From Flavobacterium subsaxonicum WB 4.1-42 = DSM 21790 (lineage in GTDB: Bacteria; Bacteroidota; Bacteroidia; Flavobacteriales; Flavobacteriaceae): DNA of 64,000 nucleotides. Where the stretch lies: contig NZ_KE383909.1 in NCBI RefSeq assembly GCF_000422725.1, positions 1,163,178 through 1,227,177 on the forward strand. Direction: 5' to 3'. Positions 26,071 to 34,539 of the stretch are shown here, piece after piece; the stretch's first letter is position 1, and every line of letters begins with the position of its first letter. Made by a program: the position numbers and the translations under genes. The notes beneath the pieces were generated by a model. The model saw only the letters and a list, made by a program, of their open reading frames with translations. It was not told the DNA's origin and made no database searches.

Positions 26071-26985
26071 ATGAAAAAGGACCACAATATACCTTACAAG
26101 TTTAACTCCCTGACTGACTTCCATAAAATGTTTGGACTTCCAAAGCCCGTACATCCGCTCGTGAGTTTTATTGATATAAAGGATATGAATTATGAAGCAT
26201 CTGATTTACCTGAATCCTTTATTTTAAATTTTTATAAGATTGCCTTCAAGACAAACCTTTGCGGAAAAGCTAAGTATGGGCAACACTATTATGATTTTGG
26301 TGAGGGGGGTTTGGTTTTTACGGCTCCCGGGCAGGTATTTGAAAGCCCGGACGGCAGCAGTACTTCGGGCTATATATTGCTTGTACAGCCTGACTTTTTT
26401 CTATCTTACCCACTATTAAACACAATCAGGCAATATGGTTTCTTCTCCTACGCTGCTAATGAAGCACTTCATTTATCAGATAAGGAAAGGGAAATAATTA
26501 TCGTCTTGTTCAAGGTAATCAATGACGAACTACACAGCAGGATAGACGACTTTAGCCAGGACGTAATCGTATCTCAGATTGATCTTCTATTAACCTACAG
26601 TAACCGCTTTTACAAGCGCCAGTTCATAACTCGTAAGGCAATTAACAATAGCCTGCTACAAAAAGTCGAAGAGGTACTGGATAACTATTTTGATAATGAG
26701 GCGTCGCTAAAACAAAGTATTCCTACAGTACAGTACCTGGCCGATCAGACAAATTTGTCAGCAAGTTACCTAAGTGATATGCTTCGCTCCTTAACAGGCC
26801 AGAATGCGCAACATCTTATACACCATAAACTTGTCGAAAAAGCGAAGGAAATTTTATCAACTTCAGATCTCTCAGTCTCGGAGATAGCATATCAATTAGG
26901 GTTTGAATATCCGCAATCTTTCAGCCGGCTGTTTAAAACTAAAATAACTATTTCGCCAACCGAGTTTCGGCAATCTTTAAATTAA
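26071..26985 (+). CDS. AraC-family transcriptional regulator
   Basis: 304 residues. The N-terminal ~190 residues form a cupin-like sensor domain (FGEGGLVFTAPGQVFESP). The C-terminal ~100 residues contain the two AraC helix-turn-helices (VQYLADQTNLSASYLSDMLR and VSEIAYQLGFEYPQSFSRLFK). It lies downstream of the NmrA/SDR pair in the same direction and probably controls it, a common layout in Bacteroidota. The inducer is unknown. Confidence 0.9.
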   Translation: MKKDHNIPYKFNSLTDFHKMFGLPKPVHPLVSFIDIKDMNYEASDLPESFILNFYKIAFKTNLCGKAKYGQHYYDFGEGGLVFTAPGQVFESPDGSSTSGYILLVQPDFFLSYPLLNTIRQYGFFSYAANEALHLSDKEREIIIVLFKVINDELHSRIDDFSQDVIVSQIDLLLTYSNRFYKRQFITRKAINNSLLQKVEEVLDNYFDNEASLKQSIPTVQYLADQTNLSASYLSDMLRSLTGQNAQHLIHHKLVEKAKEILSTSDLSVSEIAYQLGFEYPQSFSRLFKTKITISPTEFRQSLN

Positions 26986-27240
26986 CATTTGAGTGCATTA
27001 CAGAAATATACAAATCACCTAATCATATCTTTAAGGTCCCACTTGCATTGATTTAACATAGTTTATAAAGGGAATTTGCTGATTTTGTAGTGAATTATGT
27101 ATTAAAGAGATCTGCTAGCTCAAAAGCAAGACTTTTTGGTTTCATATATCTTTTCACTACATTTTATATGTAGTAACTATTCTTGCAGCAAATTTATGTA
27201 CCACCTGTTAACCTATTGCTTAGGCAAATAAATAATCCGG

Positions 27241-27591
27241 TTACAGTTTTTCAGTGAGGGCTGCCTCCAAAACTGCTCTATTGTTTTCGCCCCATATCTC
27301 CAGGCTCATTATCAAAGGTAACAGACTATTTCCAAGGGCTGTTAGCTGATATTCAACTTTAGGGATCTTGGTTTCGTAAGAACATTTGGTTATGAATCCA
27401 TCCTGCACCAACTCATCCAGTTGCTTAGTCATAACCCGCCTGTCAGCATCTATTTTCTTCTGCAAAACTCCAGGCCTTATTAAGCCATCTGAAATATAGT
27501 AGATTAGCATCAATTTCCACTTTCCACTTAAAAGCTCTTTAAATAGATGTAGCCCGCATTCTGTCCTGACAGGAATTTTTTTCTTGTACAT
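27241..27591 (-). CDS. HxlR-family transcriptional regulator
   Basis: 116 residues with the HxlR winged helix: a Cys in the N-terminal arm (TECGLHLFKELLSGKWKLML), the recognition helix around GVLQKKIDADRRVMTKQLDEL and the wing KVEYQLTALGNSL. The N-terminal Cys is the redox/electrophile-sensing position in the HypR/YodB relatives. It is divergent from the EthD gene, with a perfect palindrome between the two starts. Confidence 0.9.
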   Translation of the reverse strand: MYKKKIPVRTECGLHLFKELLSGKWKLMLIYYISDGLIRPGVLQKKIDADRRVMTKQLDELVQDGFITKCSYETKIPKVEYQLTALGNSLLPLIMSLEIWGENNRAVLEAALTEKL

Positions 27592-27622
27592 AAAATTTGA
27601 TTAATAAATTATAAAATACTAC

Positions 27623-27638
27623 CGCACAAATTTGTGCG
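27623..27638. promoter_or_regulatory. Probable HxlR operator palindrome
   Basis: Perfect 16-bp palindrome CGCACAAATTTGTGCG, midway between the divergent HxlR and EthD-domain genes. Its position suggests autoregulation and control of the EthD gene. Confidence 0.6.
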
Positions 27639-27696
27639 TAATTGATTCGAACTAATTAATACAGTAATCTTGTATAAAATTATAAATAAAGAAACA

Positions 27697-28041
27697 ATGA
27701 TCAAATTTACGTTTTTAGTACATAAGCTGCCAAGCCTGAGCCGTGAGGAATTTATAGATTATCACAAAAATCGACATGCTCCATTATTCTGTTCCATCCC
27801 CGAGACAGAACTTTACGTTAGAAAGTATGTAGTTAACCACCCTATGGTAGCCGAAGGTTTTCCTGAGCCTTTATACGATGCAGTAGTTGAAATCTCGTTT
27901 GACTCGTTTGATGATTTCAGCACCTTCTTCAATTCAGAAAATTATTTGACAAAGGTCCATCCTGATGAACCCAATTTTTTTGATACTGCAAACTATATTG
28001 CAATGGCAACAAATGAAACTGTCGTTAAAGCTGGTGTATAG
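27697..28041 (+). CDS. EthD-domain protein
   Basis: 114 residues of the dimeric alpha-beta barrel EthD family: IKFTFLVHKLPSLSREEFIDYHKNRHAPLF, with the conserved F-x-x-x-W/Y-x-x-x-H pattern, then a second beta-alpha unit ending NFFDTANYIAMATNE. EthD-like proteins assist oxidation of ethers or polyketide cyclisation, and many remain uncharacterised. The ATG at 27697 is used; the upstream in-frame start only adds a leader. It is divergent from hxlR and is its likely target. Confidence 0.83.
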   Translation: MIKFTFLVHKLPSLSREEFIDYHKNRHAPLFCSIPETELYVRKYVVNHPMVAEGFPEPLYDAVVEISFDSFDDFSTFFNSENYLTKVHPDEPNFFDTANYIAMATNETVVKAGV

Positions 28042-28052
28042 TTAGTAGCCAT

Positions 28053-28095
28053 ATCCATACCACACATCAGCTAATGGGTTAGATGTGGTATGGAT
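28053..28095 (+). terminator. Hairpin after EthD gene
   Basis: Arms ATCCATACCACACATC and GATGTGGTATGGAT pair with a 2-nt bulge, 12 nt after the EthD stop. The T-rich run downstream is weak, so termination is likely but not certain. Confidence 0.5.
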
Positions 28096-28184
28096 TGCGG
28101 GATTTGAATTAGGGGTTTTTACAGATTAAACTCAAATGCCAATTTCATCACAACCCTATTGAAAAAAAAATTACCAATAAATTT

Positions 28185-28200
28185 TAAACTGGTTAGTTTA
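28185..28200. promoter_or_regulatory. TetR operator in its own promoter
   Basis: TAAACTGGTTAGTTTA has 6-bp perfect arms and lies just upstream of the -7 box of the TetR gene. It matches the palindrome before the efflux gene at 28859-28874 in its arms. Confidence 0.7.
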
Positions 28201-28206
28201 AAATTA

Positions 28207-28214
28207 TATCTTTG
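28207..28214 (+). promoter_or_regulatory. tetR-type gene promoter, -7 element
   Basis: TATCTTTG matches TAnnTTTG exactly. Its last base is 8 nt before the ATG, so the transcript would have almost no leader. Confidence 0.6.
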
Positions 28215-28221
28215 CAGTCTT

Positions 28222-28803
28222 ATGGGAAGACACAAGGAATTTGACTACGAACAGAAGCTAGACATTGCATTGGAACTTTTCTGGACGCAAGGGTATCATG
28301 TCACTTCTATCACTGATTTGGAGAACCATATGGGGATGAACCGTAGCAGTATTTATCCCACATATGGTGATAAAAAAGCTCTGCTTTTTAAATGCTTAAC
28401 AAAATACCTGAAATCTAAAGTGTTGGGATATGAAGGTATATTAGCAGGCAAGCAATCTGATGCTATTGAAAATTTGAGAAGAATATTTCGTTTAGCGGTA
28501 GATCAGAGTATCAATGAAGGCAGGACGTGCCTGGCCGTTAAAATGGCATTTGAAATAGCTTTAACAGATGAAGACATCAGGCGTTTGTTGGCTAGTGGTG
28601 AAAAAAAAATCGAAGGGATCTATTTCGAGATTTTAAAGGCCGGACAGCAACAAGGCTCTATGAAAGGCGATTTTGATACAAAAGTAACTGCCGACTTCTT
28701 TGCATGCTCATCCAGTGCAATGTTCAAAAATTACGCGTTAAATAAAAATCGGAAAGCTGTATACGACATGATAGAAACATTGATCAATATGGTTAAGACA
28801 TAA
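28222..28803 (+). CDS. TetR/AcrR-family repressor
   Basis: 193 residues starting MGRHKEFDYEQKL. The N-terminal HTH reads ALELFWTQGYHVTSITDLENHMGMNRSSIYPTYGDKKAL, followed by an all-helical ligand domain (TetR_C, KstR2/YcdC-like) with a conserved GRTCLAVKMAFE segment. The ATG at 28222 is chosen over an upstream in-frame ATG at 28159, because the longer form would span the operator and -7 box. The next gene is a drug-type exporter with the same palindrome before it, so this protein is inferred to repress both. Confidence 0.9.
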   Translation: MGRHKEFDYEQKLDIALELFWTQGYHVTSITDLENHMGMNRSSIYPTYGDKKALLFKCLTKYLKSKVLGYEGILAGKQSDAIENLRRIFRLAVDQSINEGRTCLAVKMAFEIALTDEDIRRLLASGEKKIEGIYFEILKAGQQQGSMKGDFDTKVTADFFACSSSAMFKNYALNKNRKAVYDMIETLINMVKT

Positions 28804-28858
28804 TCGTCAAACAGCTAATTATGAAAGTAAACCACAAATAAAATTTTTTAACTTTTTT

Positions 28859-28874
28859 TAAACTGATCAGTTTA
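28859..28874. promoter_or_regulatory. TetR operator before the MFS exporter
   Basis: Perfect 16-bp palindrome TAAACTGATCAGTTTA, ending 2 nt before the exporter ATG. It shares TAAACT/AGTTTA arms with the operator at 28185-28200, supporting one repressor for both genes. Confidence 0.75.
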
Positions 28875-28876
28875 TT

Positions 28877-30055
28877 ATGAATCTAAGTATAAACAAAAAA
28901 ACAGCATACATTGGGTGCCTGGGAGTTATCGGAATTATAAGTACAGAATTTGGTGTAATTGGCATCTTACCTCAGATAGCTGAGTATTACAAAATAAATA
29001 TTGGTACCGCTGGTTACCTGCTAAGCCTATTTGCCTTAAGTATTGCGCTTACAGGGCCATTTACAGTTTTATATGCCTCAAAATTCGATAAAAAGAAAAT
29101 TATGATGTACGCCTTGGGGCTATTTTTAATTTCTAATTTTTTCTCAATTTTCAATCCACCTTTTTGGCTGCTTATGATACTCAGGATACTCCCAACAATT
29201 TTACATCCGGCATTCTTTTCTATGGCAATTGCCGCTGCAACAAAAGATACCTCTCCCCAAATGCAGATGAGGTTAACCAGTATTATTATTGGTGGTATTG
29301 CTCTTGCACAGGTCACGCTTATACCCTTTACCACATTTATTGCAAGTATTTACAGCTGGCGCCTCAGCTATGGTATTCAGGGTTTGGTTATTTTAGTAAC
29401 ATTGGTCATTACGTATAAGTTTCTGCCACCTATGCCTAATAAAGAAATCAAATCTTTTACAAACCAGTTAAACATACTTACAAGGACCAAATTTATTGTA
29501 GGTACTGCTGTAAACTTATTTTTAATTACAGCTTGGTTTTGTTCCTACGGTTATTTTGCAGATTATCTAACTAAAGCAAAAGGCTTGAGTGCACAGGAAA
29601 TCAGCTATATGCTTTTGCTCTTCGGTATAATGGGTGTGATGTCTAACTTAGTCGCTGGCCGCTTGTTAGGAAAGTATATGATAATGACTACCGTATTTTT
29701 CATTGCAGGTACGTTTCTGGTCCCATTTGCGTTTCAATATACTAATAATTCACTAATAAGTATAGCTATCGTGGTTAGTTTTTGGGGTATTATGTACGGT
29801 CCGTGTTTCCTTATCGGTGTTGGGCATATGGTGTCAGCAGCTCCCGATGCAAAAGAGTTTGCGAATAGCCTGCAAACTTCATTTGGCAATCTCGGCGTTT
29901 CATTGGGTACCGCTACCGGTGGCTGGTTTATTAATCAGTTCGGGATATCAATTTCTCCGTGGGTTGGTATTGGGTTTGGGGGATTGGCAATTATTATGAC
30001 TTTATGGAGAGCCTGGCTGGATCGACGTATTCATGATAGTAAAGAAATAGTATAA
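28877..30055 (+). CDS. MFS exporter of the DHA1/AraJ type
   Basis: 392 residues with 12 predicted transmembrane helices and no long loops. The opening GVIGIISTEFGVIGILPQIAEYY and motif A-like SKFDKKKIMMYALGLF are typical of arabinose-efflux/chloramphenicol-resistance-type permeases (DHA1). As a proton antiporter it would export small toxic molecules or metabolites. It follows the TetR gene by 73 nt, with an operator touching the start codon. Confidence 0.88.
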   Translation: MNLSINKKTAYIGCLGVIGIISTEFGVIGILPQIAEYYKINIGTAGYLLSLFALSIALTGPFTVLYASKFDKKKIMMYALGLFLISNFFSIFNPPFWLLMILRILPTILHPAFFSMAIAAATKDTSPQMQMRLTSIIIGGIALAQVTLIPFTTFIASIYSWRLSYGIQGLVILVTLVITYKFLPPMPNKEIKSFTNQLNILTRTKFIVGTAVNLFLITAWFCSYGYFADYLTKAKGLSAQEISYMLLLFGIMGVMSNLVAGRLLGKYMIMTTVFFIAGTFLVPFAFQYTNNSLISIAIVVSFWGIMYGPCFLIGVGHMVSAAPDAKEFANSLQTSFGNLGVSLGTATGGWFINQFGISISPWVGIGFGGLAIIMTLWRAWLDRRIHDSKEIV

Positions 30056-30432
30056 TTTTACCTTCTCTTAGATTCTGTTTCATGATCGCGCAGATCTGAC
30101 TGTTCAATCAAATAATTCCTCTCATTAATGGCAAATGCAAAAAATACTAATTCCATCCTAAGGAAAGTCTAGACGTATCCTAAAATTACTTGTTTATAAG
30201 AAGACTTTAAATATTCTCACTTGTCATCCATGTTAAGTTTTTATAACGCATATTATTTAATTCCAAATACTTTTGAGCAATTAAAAAGAATTTCAAAAGT
30301 TACTACTGAATAGAGAATTGCTAGACCTTATTTCTATATACCCAACAGGATAAAATAACCACTAACTTTGAAAACGTATAAGAAGGTAATCATTTTGAAG
30401 GTTTAAACTTGCTTGCCTATTATGGTTAAATA
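30056..30432. other. Gene-free AT-rich spacer
   Basis: About 375 nt between the exporter and the epoxide hydrolase (convergent ends). No open frame, strong hairpin or recognisable repeat was seen. Confidence 0.5.
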
Positions 30433-31602
30433 TTACAGGTCATTGAAAAATAACCTGAGGTCATTAGCCACCTCGCCTGGCTCCTCCCATTCGGCAAAAT
30501 GTCCCCCACTTGTGCATTCTGTCCACCGCTGTACATTATAGGTTCTTTCTTCCCACTCCCTTGGAGCCAACGCGACATCGTGTGTAAACATAAACATAGC
30601 GGTAGGTACTTCGACCCTTTTACCGATATTGGGAGATAAATGATGTGCAGATTCATAATACACACGCATTGACGAACCAATTGTCTGTGTCAGCCAATAG
30701 ATCATGACATTAGTCAAGAATTCGTCCTTTGTAAACCGATTTTCCAAATTCCCCTGACAGTCACTCCAGGAACGAAATTTTTCAAGGAGCCACGCTGCCA
30801 GGCCAATAGGTGAATCATTAAGGCCAAATGCTAATGTTTGGGGTTTAGTAGACTGTTCCATTCCATAAGCACCTTCTTGCATCACATATTGGCTTGACTT
30901 TTCGACAAAGCTTATTTCAGCTTCTGATAAATTGATGGGTAGCTGAACTATAAATGGATTAGAACCTGAAAGATGAATACTGATTACATGAGCAGGAAAG
31001 GATTGTGCCAACTCAGTTGCTATAGCAGCGCCAACGTCACTTCCTCTTACAACATATTTGCTATAGCCGAGGACGTCAACCATCAAAGTATTCACAATTT
31101 CGGCCATTTTGTAAAAGTTCATCCCTGGCTCTGTCGGCTTGGATGAAAAACCGAAACCGGGAAGCGAAACGACTACCACATCGAATGAATCACCAGCTTT
31201 GCCACCGTGTTTGGATGGTTCGCTGAGCATGGGGACAATTTTCTGCATTTGAAAAAACGAACCTGGCCAACCATGTAAAAGGACTATTGGCGTTGCATTC
31301 GTATTTTCTCCTTGTTCATGAATAAAATGAATATCTACATTCCCAATGCTGGCTGAAAAATGATGGAGTCTATTTATTTCAGATTCTTGTCTACGCCAAT
31401 CAAAATCTGTCTTCCAATAGTCTACAACTTCTTTGAGGTAGTCAAGATTTGTTCCGTAATTCCATTCGGCCTGATCAACCTGATCAGGCCAACGGCTAAG
31501 ATGAAGCCGCGTTTTCAATTCATCGAGTTCACTTTCTGAAACATTAATCTCGTACGGTTTTATTGGAACCCGTGACGGAGTGATGGGTGCTTGGTTTTTC
31601 AT
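30433..31602 (-). CDS. Epoxide hydrolase (alpha/beta hydrolase with EHN domain)
   Basis: 389 residues. The N-terminal EHN domain (about 15-125) starts IKPYEINVSESELDELKTRL. The hydrolase core carries the oxyanion-hole HGWPGSF motif, the nucleophile Asp in VRGSDVGAAIA and the terminal catalytic His in TSGGHFAEWEEP. The architecture is that of microsomal-type epoxide hydrolases, which open epoxides to diols and fit an electrophile-detoxification zone. It is monocistronic. Confidence 0.92.
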   Translation of the reverse strand: MKNQAPITPSRVPIKPYEINVSESELDELKTRLHLSRWPDQVDQAEWNYGTNLDYLKEVVDYWKTDFDWRRQESEINRLHHFSASIGNVDIHFIHEQGENTNATPIVLLHGWPGSFFQMQKIVPMLSEPSKHGGKAGDSFDVVVVSLPGFGFSSKPTEPGMNFYKMAEIVNTLMVDVLGYSKYVVRGSDVGAAIATELAQSFPAHVISIHLSGSNPFIVQLPINLSEAEISFVEKSSQYVMQEGAYGMEQSTKPQTLAFGLNDSPIGLAAWLLEKFRSWSDCQGNLENRFTKDEFLTNVMIYWLTQTIGSSMRVYYESAHHLSPNIGKRVEVPTAMFMFTHDVALAPREWEERTYNVQRWTECTSGGHFAEWEEPGEVANDLRLFFNDL

Positions 31603-31950
31603 TTGCTTAAATGCTTGTTAAGAATTATACTTTTGGATAAATTAACTAGTGACGACTGTATTTCAGATAGTACTACTAAATGTTGGAACAAGGAATTATT
31701 ATTGTGCTGTTTAGTGGTTTCTTCACTGATCCATTACAGGAATTTATAAAAAGCAATCGGGAGGTTATTGCTATAATCTAAAGGGTATGATATAGGTTGC
31801 AACATTTATTTCTGTACAGCCCTATTAAAGGGTTCCCGTGCATTCCTTTGTTGCACACGACTATAGTCCTGAATCTAAGGGAGTAGTCTGAGATGGAAAT
31901 AATGAACAACTTTAACCAGCAATTACCTTAAGGTCGGGCCTAACAGCAGG
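31603..31950. other. Gene-free spacer with no clear signal
   Basis: About 350 nt between the epoxide hydrolase start and the Old Yellow Enzyme remnant. No reliable frame, repeat or hairpin was recognised. The promoter of the hydrolase should lie near 31603-31680. Confidence 0.4.
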
Positions 31951-32280
31951 CTCAACAGCTATACATTGGCATACCTTCATATTTCAGGATTTACCATGGC
32001 GTCTGTTGCCAAACCCTTGGATCTTGTTCTCGAAACTGCAAAACATTTCCGATCGATTTATAATGGTACATTAATGATTAATAAAGGCTTTAATGCGCAG
32101 ACAGCCAATGATGCAATTGAGGATGATATTGCAGACCTGATATCTTTTGGTGAACTGTATATTGGCAATCCTGACTTGGTGGAGCGTTTTGCGCAAAATG
32201 CACCGCTTAACCACAACGACAGGGCAACCTATTACACTGGCGGCGCCGCTGGCTACACGGATTACAAAACTTTAAAATAA
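31951..32280 (+). pseudogene. C-terminal remnant of an Old Yellow Enzyme (NemA-like)
   Basis: About 110 residues match the end of alkene reductases: the strand FRSIYNGTLMINKGF, the FMN-phosphate-binding stretch ADLISFGELYIGNPDLVERF, and the closing APLNHNDRATYYTGGAAGYTDY. The first ~250 residues of the TIM barrel are absent, and only a TTG is available as a start, so this is a gene fragment. It fits the electrophile-reduction theme of neighbouring genes. Confidence 0.8.
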
Positions 32281-33089
32281 TGGACCGTTAGAAGATTTGA
32301 ATAGCAGGAATACAATTATCACTTAAGCGGGTCACATGCCGATGGGAACAAACCCTCTTTCTATTAATGCTAAATATTATACATTTTAAAAGATATTAAA
32401 TCTGTTAGAGTTTGTTATCTACTTAAAAGACGAAGGTTACACAAGCGTTCGATAATCCCTTAAACCTTAAAATTGGACTTTTAGATCATTTTTAAGGTTT
32501 TAAATTTTTAACTTTATATAATATTACGTGTACTGCAATACTTATGCTAACTATATGGCTTATTAGAATAGTTCGCTAGCATTTATAAATTAGCAAATTG
32601 TTTGGTTTTTAATTCCATTAAATAATGCTAAAACCGCTATAAGGTGTTCGACTGTAATCCCCCTGACAGCCCACACATCATTAAAACCTCAGTATTTACT
32701 GGGGTTTTATTTTTATAGGAGAATCGAACTTTAAAGGATTAGGCAAATCGAGGTTTTAAAAGTAAGTCAAAATATTTGATTTATTAAAAGTGCTGAAATT
32801 CTTCTCGTCAATAAAACTTATATTAAATTTGATTACTAAATAAAACTATATTTTATCATATCGCTTGCCTTTTGTTGGTGTCACGTTATATGATGGGTTG
32901 GAATCTCTGTGGAATAAAAATATTATCTATTCGAACATAAAATATTTTTTCGCCAATTGTCGCAACTGCTTCTACAAAAGGTACTACAAGTTTATTTATG
33001 AAGAATGTTCAAATGCCAATTAATAAGCAATTGAAGCAACACTAATAGTAAAAGGAAGAAAGCTAGAATTTATTAACCTTTATCTTTTG
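32281..33089. other. Long gene-poor spacer with short repeats
   Basis: About 800 nt, strongly A/T-rich, without a credible gene. It contains a GTTCGATAATCCCT copy (32447-32460), the ssrA-tail-like sequence with terminator at 32638-32713, and an inverted partner GAATCGAAC near 32721-32729. The remainder shows nothing recognisable. Confidence 0.5.
32638..32713 (+). repeat. ssrA-tail-like repeat plus terminator, copy 1
   Basis: ATAAGGTGTTCGACTGTAAT followed by CCCCCTGACAGCCCAC (32638-32673) and then a hairpin AAAACCTCAG / CTGGGGTTTT (32683-32708) with a T-run. It is closely similar to the unit at 35100-35173. The GTTCGA...CCC...CCAC layout recalls the tmRNA T-arm and 3' end. Confidence 0.5.
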
Positions 33090-33437
33090 CTAATTCCAAG
33101 TTTTATTTATTTCAGAATTTTCAATTTGGCCTCCCCAATCGTGCAGTGCTTTAAGTACTGGGATAAGTGTTTTGCCAAAATCACTCAAACGGTACTCTAC
33201 CCGTGGAGGCTTTTCTTTATATTCTTGTCTGATAATTAAACCATCATCTTCCAATTCTTTTAATTGTTGTGTTAATATTTTTCTGGAAATATCTGGAATT
33301 AAAACAGTGAATCTGCCAAAGCGAACATTTTCCCGACGATATAAACTAATCAAAATAATAGGTTTCCATTTTCCTCCTATATAATTTATTGCTTTTACAA
33401 CAGAACAGTTGAATGGGTTACTTTGTAATTTTCTCAT
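33090..33437 (-). CDS. HxlR-family regulator
   Basis: 115 residues of the HxlR winged helix: a Cys in the N-terminal arm (NPFNCSVVKAINYIGGKWKP), the recognition region PDISRKILTQQLKEL and the wing RVEYRLSDFGKTL. It is divergent from a zinc-type quinone oxidoreductase gene. A 7-bp-arm inverted repeat between the two is the likely operator. The arrangement is that of YodB/HypR-like thiol-based repressors of quinone reductases. Confidence 0.9.
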   Translation of the reverse strand: MRKLQSNPFNCSVVKAINYIGGKWKPIILISLYRRENVRFGRFTVLIPDISRKILTQQLKELEDDGLIIRQEYKEKPPRVEYRLSDFGKTLIPVLKALHDWGGQIENSEINKTWN

Positions 33438-33468
33438 TACTTAATCTTTATGTAAAATTTACCCTATT

Positions 33469-33488
33469 TAGTTACTAATTTGTAACTA
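33469..33488. promoter_or_regulatory. Probable HxlR operator
   Basis: Inverted repeat TAGTTAC-N6-GTAACTA, upstream of both the HxlR gene and the oxidoreductase. It lies about 30 nt before the hxlR start codon. Confidence 0.6.
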
Positions 33489-33618
33489 CCAATCTTATTT
33501 GCTATGATAAATATTTGAAATTACTTTAGTTTCTTTGTGAAACAAAAGTAAATGAAATCAAAATAATGCACCTCGTTATTTAAAATTTCTTCTGTTAAGA
33601 CATAGAAAATAATTCAAT

Positions 33619-34539
33619 ATGAAAGCAATTCAATATCTCGCATTTGGGGATTCTAGTGTACTTGAGCTAAAAACTGTAGATAAGCCAAGGCCAAAAGCCA
33701 ATGAAGTAATTATAAAAGTGGAGGCCTTTTCTGTAAACCCGGTAGATATGAAAATTAGACAAGGTCTTCTTCAAGATACAAGGCCTATTCAGCTTCCTTT
33801 TATACCTGGTTTGGATGCCGCAGGAGTTGTCGATGCCGTTGGAGTAAATGTTACGCAATTTAAAAAAGGCGATCGGGTTGTCGGAAATGGATATAGTGGC
33901 ACTTATGCACAATATGCGTCTTTCCCCGAAAATCACATTTCTGTTATTCCTTCCAATATAAGCTTTCAAGAAGCTTCAGCACTTTCAATAGGATTGATAA
34001 CGGCATATACCTTCTTAATTGAACACGGAGAGTTGAAAAAGGGCGATAGCGTTTTAATACACGGTGCAGCAGGTGGAACTGGAATTGTTTTGGTTCAAAT
34101 GGCGAAAGCATTAGGTGCTTATGTTATCGGTACGGATTCATCCAAAGGAATTGAGCTGGCAACATCTATGGGTGCTGATGAAATGATTGATTATAAAAAT
34201 CAAGATTTTAAAGAAATGGTTAAGGATGTAGATTTAGTAATCGATTTTGTAGGTGGACAAACCCAAACTGATTCTTTCAGAGTTCTTAAAAAAAGAGGAA
34301 AACTGCTAAGTGCCTTTTCGCCCCCATCCCAAGAAATGGCGGGAAAATATGAGGTTGAATCAAGATTTTTAATAGCATCATTATCTAGTGAAAATTTGAG
34401 TTACGGTCTCAAAATGGCTTCAAAAGGTATTATAAAACCAATTATTAGCAAAACAATGTCTTTTGAAAATGCCGCCGAGGCACAAGATATTTTATCAAAA
34501 GGCATATTAAAAGGGAAAATTATTTTAGAAGCTATGTAG
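33619..34539 (+). CDS. NADP-dependent quinone oxidoreductase (MDR family)
   Basis: 306 residues of the medium-chain dehydrogenase/reductase superfamily, zinc-free quinone oxidoreductase branch. It has a GroES-like N-terminal domain (KPRPKANEVIIKVEAFSVNP) and a nucleotide-binding domain with VLIHGAAGGTGIVLVQMAKALGA. It lacks the structural zinc Cys cluster. It would reduce quinones or alpha,beta-unsaturated carbonyls with NADPH and is the probable target of the divergent HxlR repressor. Confidence 0.92.
   Translation: MKAIQYLAFGDSSVLELKTVDKPRPKANEVIIKVEAFSVNPVDMKIRQGLLQDTRPIQLPFIPGLDAAGVVDAVGVNVTQFKKGDRVVGNGYSGTYAQYASFPENHISVIPSNISFQEASALSIGLITAYTFLIEHGELKKGDSVLIHGAAGGTGIVLVQMAKALGAYVIGTDSSKGIELATSMGADEMIDYKNQDFKEMVKDVDLVIDFVGGQTQTDSFRVLKKRGKLLSAFSPPSQEMAGKYEVESRFLIASLSSENLSYGLKMASKGIIKPIISKTMSFENAAEAQDILSKGILKGKIILEAM

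Noticed and set aside
32638..32713. tRNA gene suggested by the GTTCGA T-loop-like sequence
   Set aside because: No cloverleaf can be drawn: there is no anticodon arm or acceptor stem upstream, and the T-stem does not pair.
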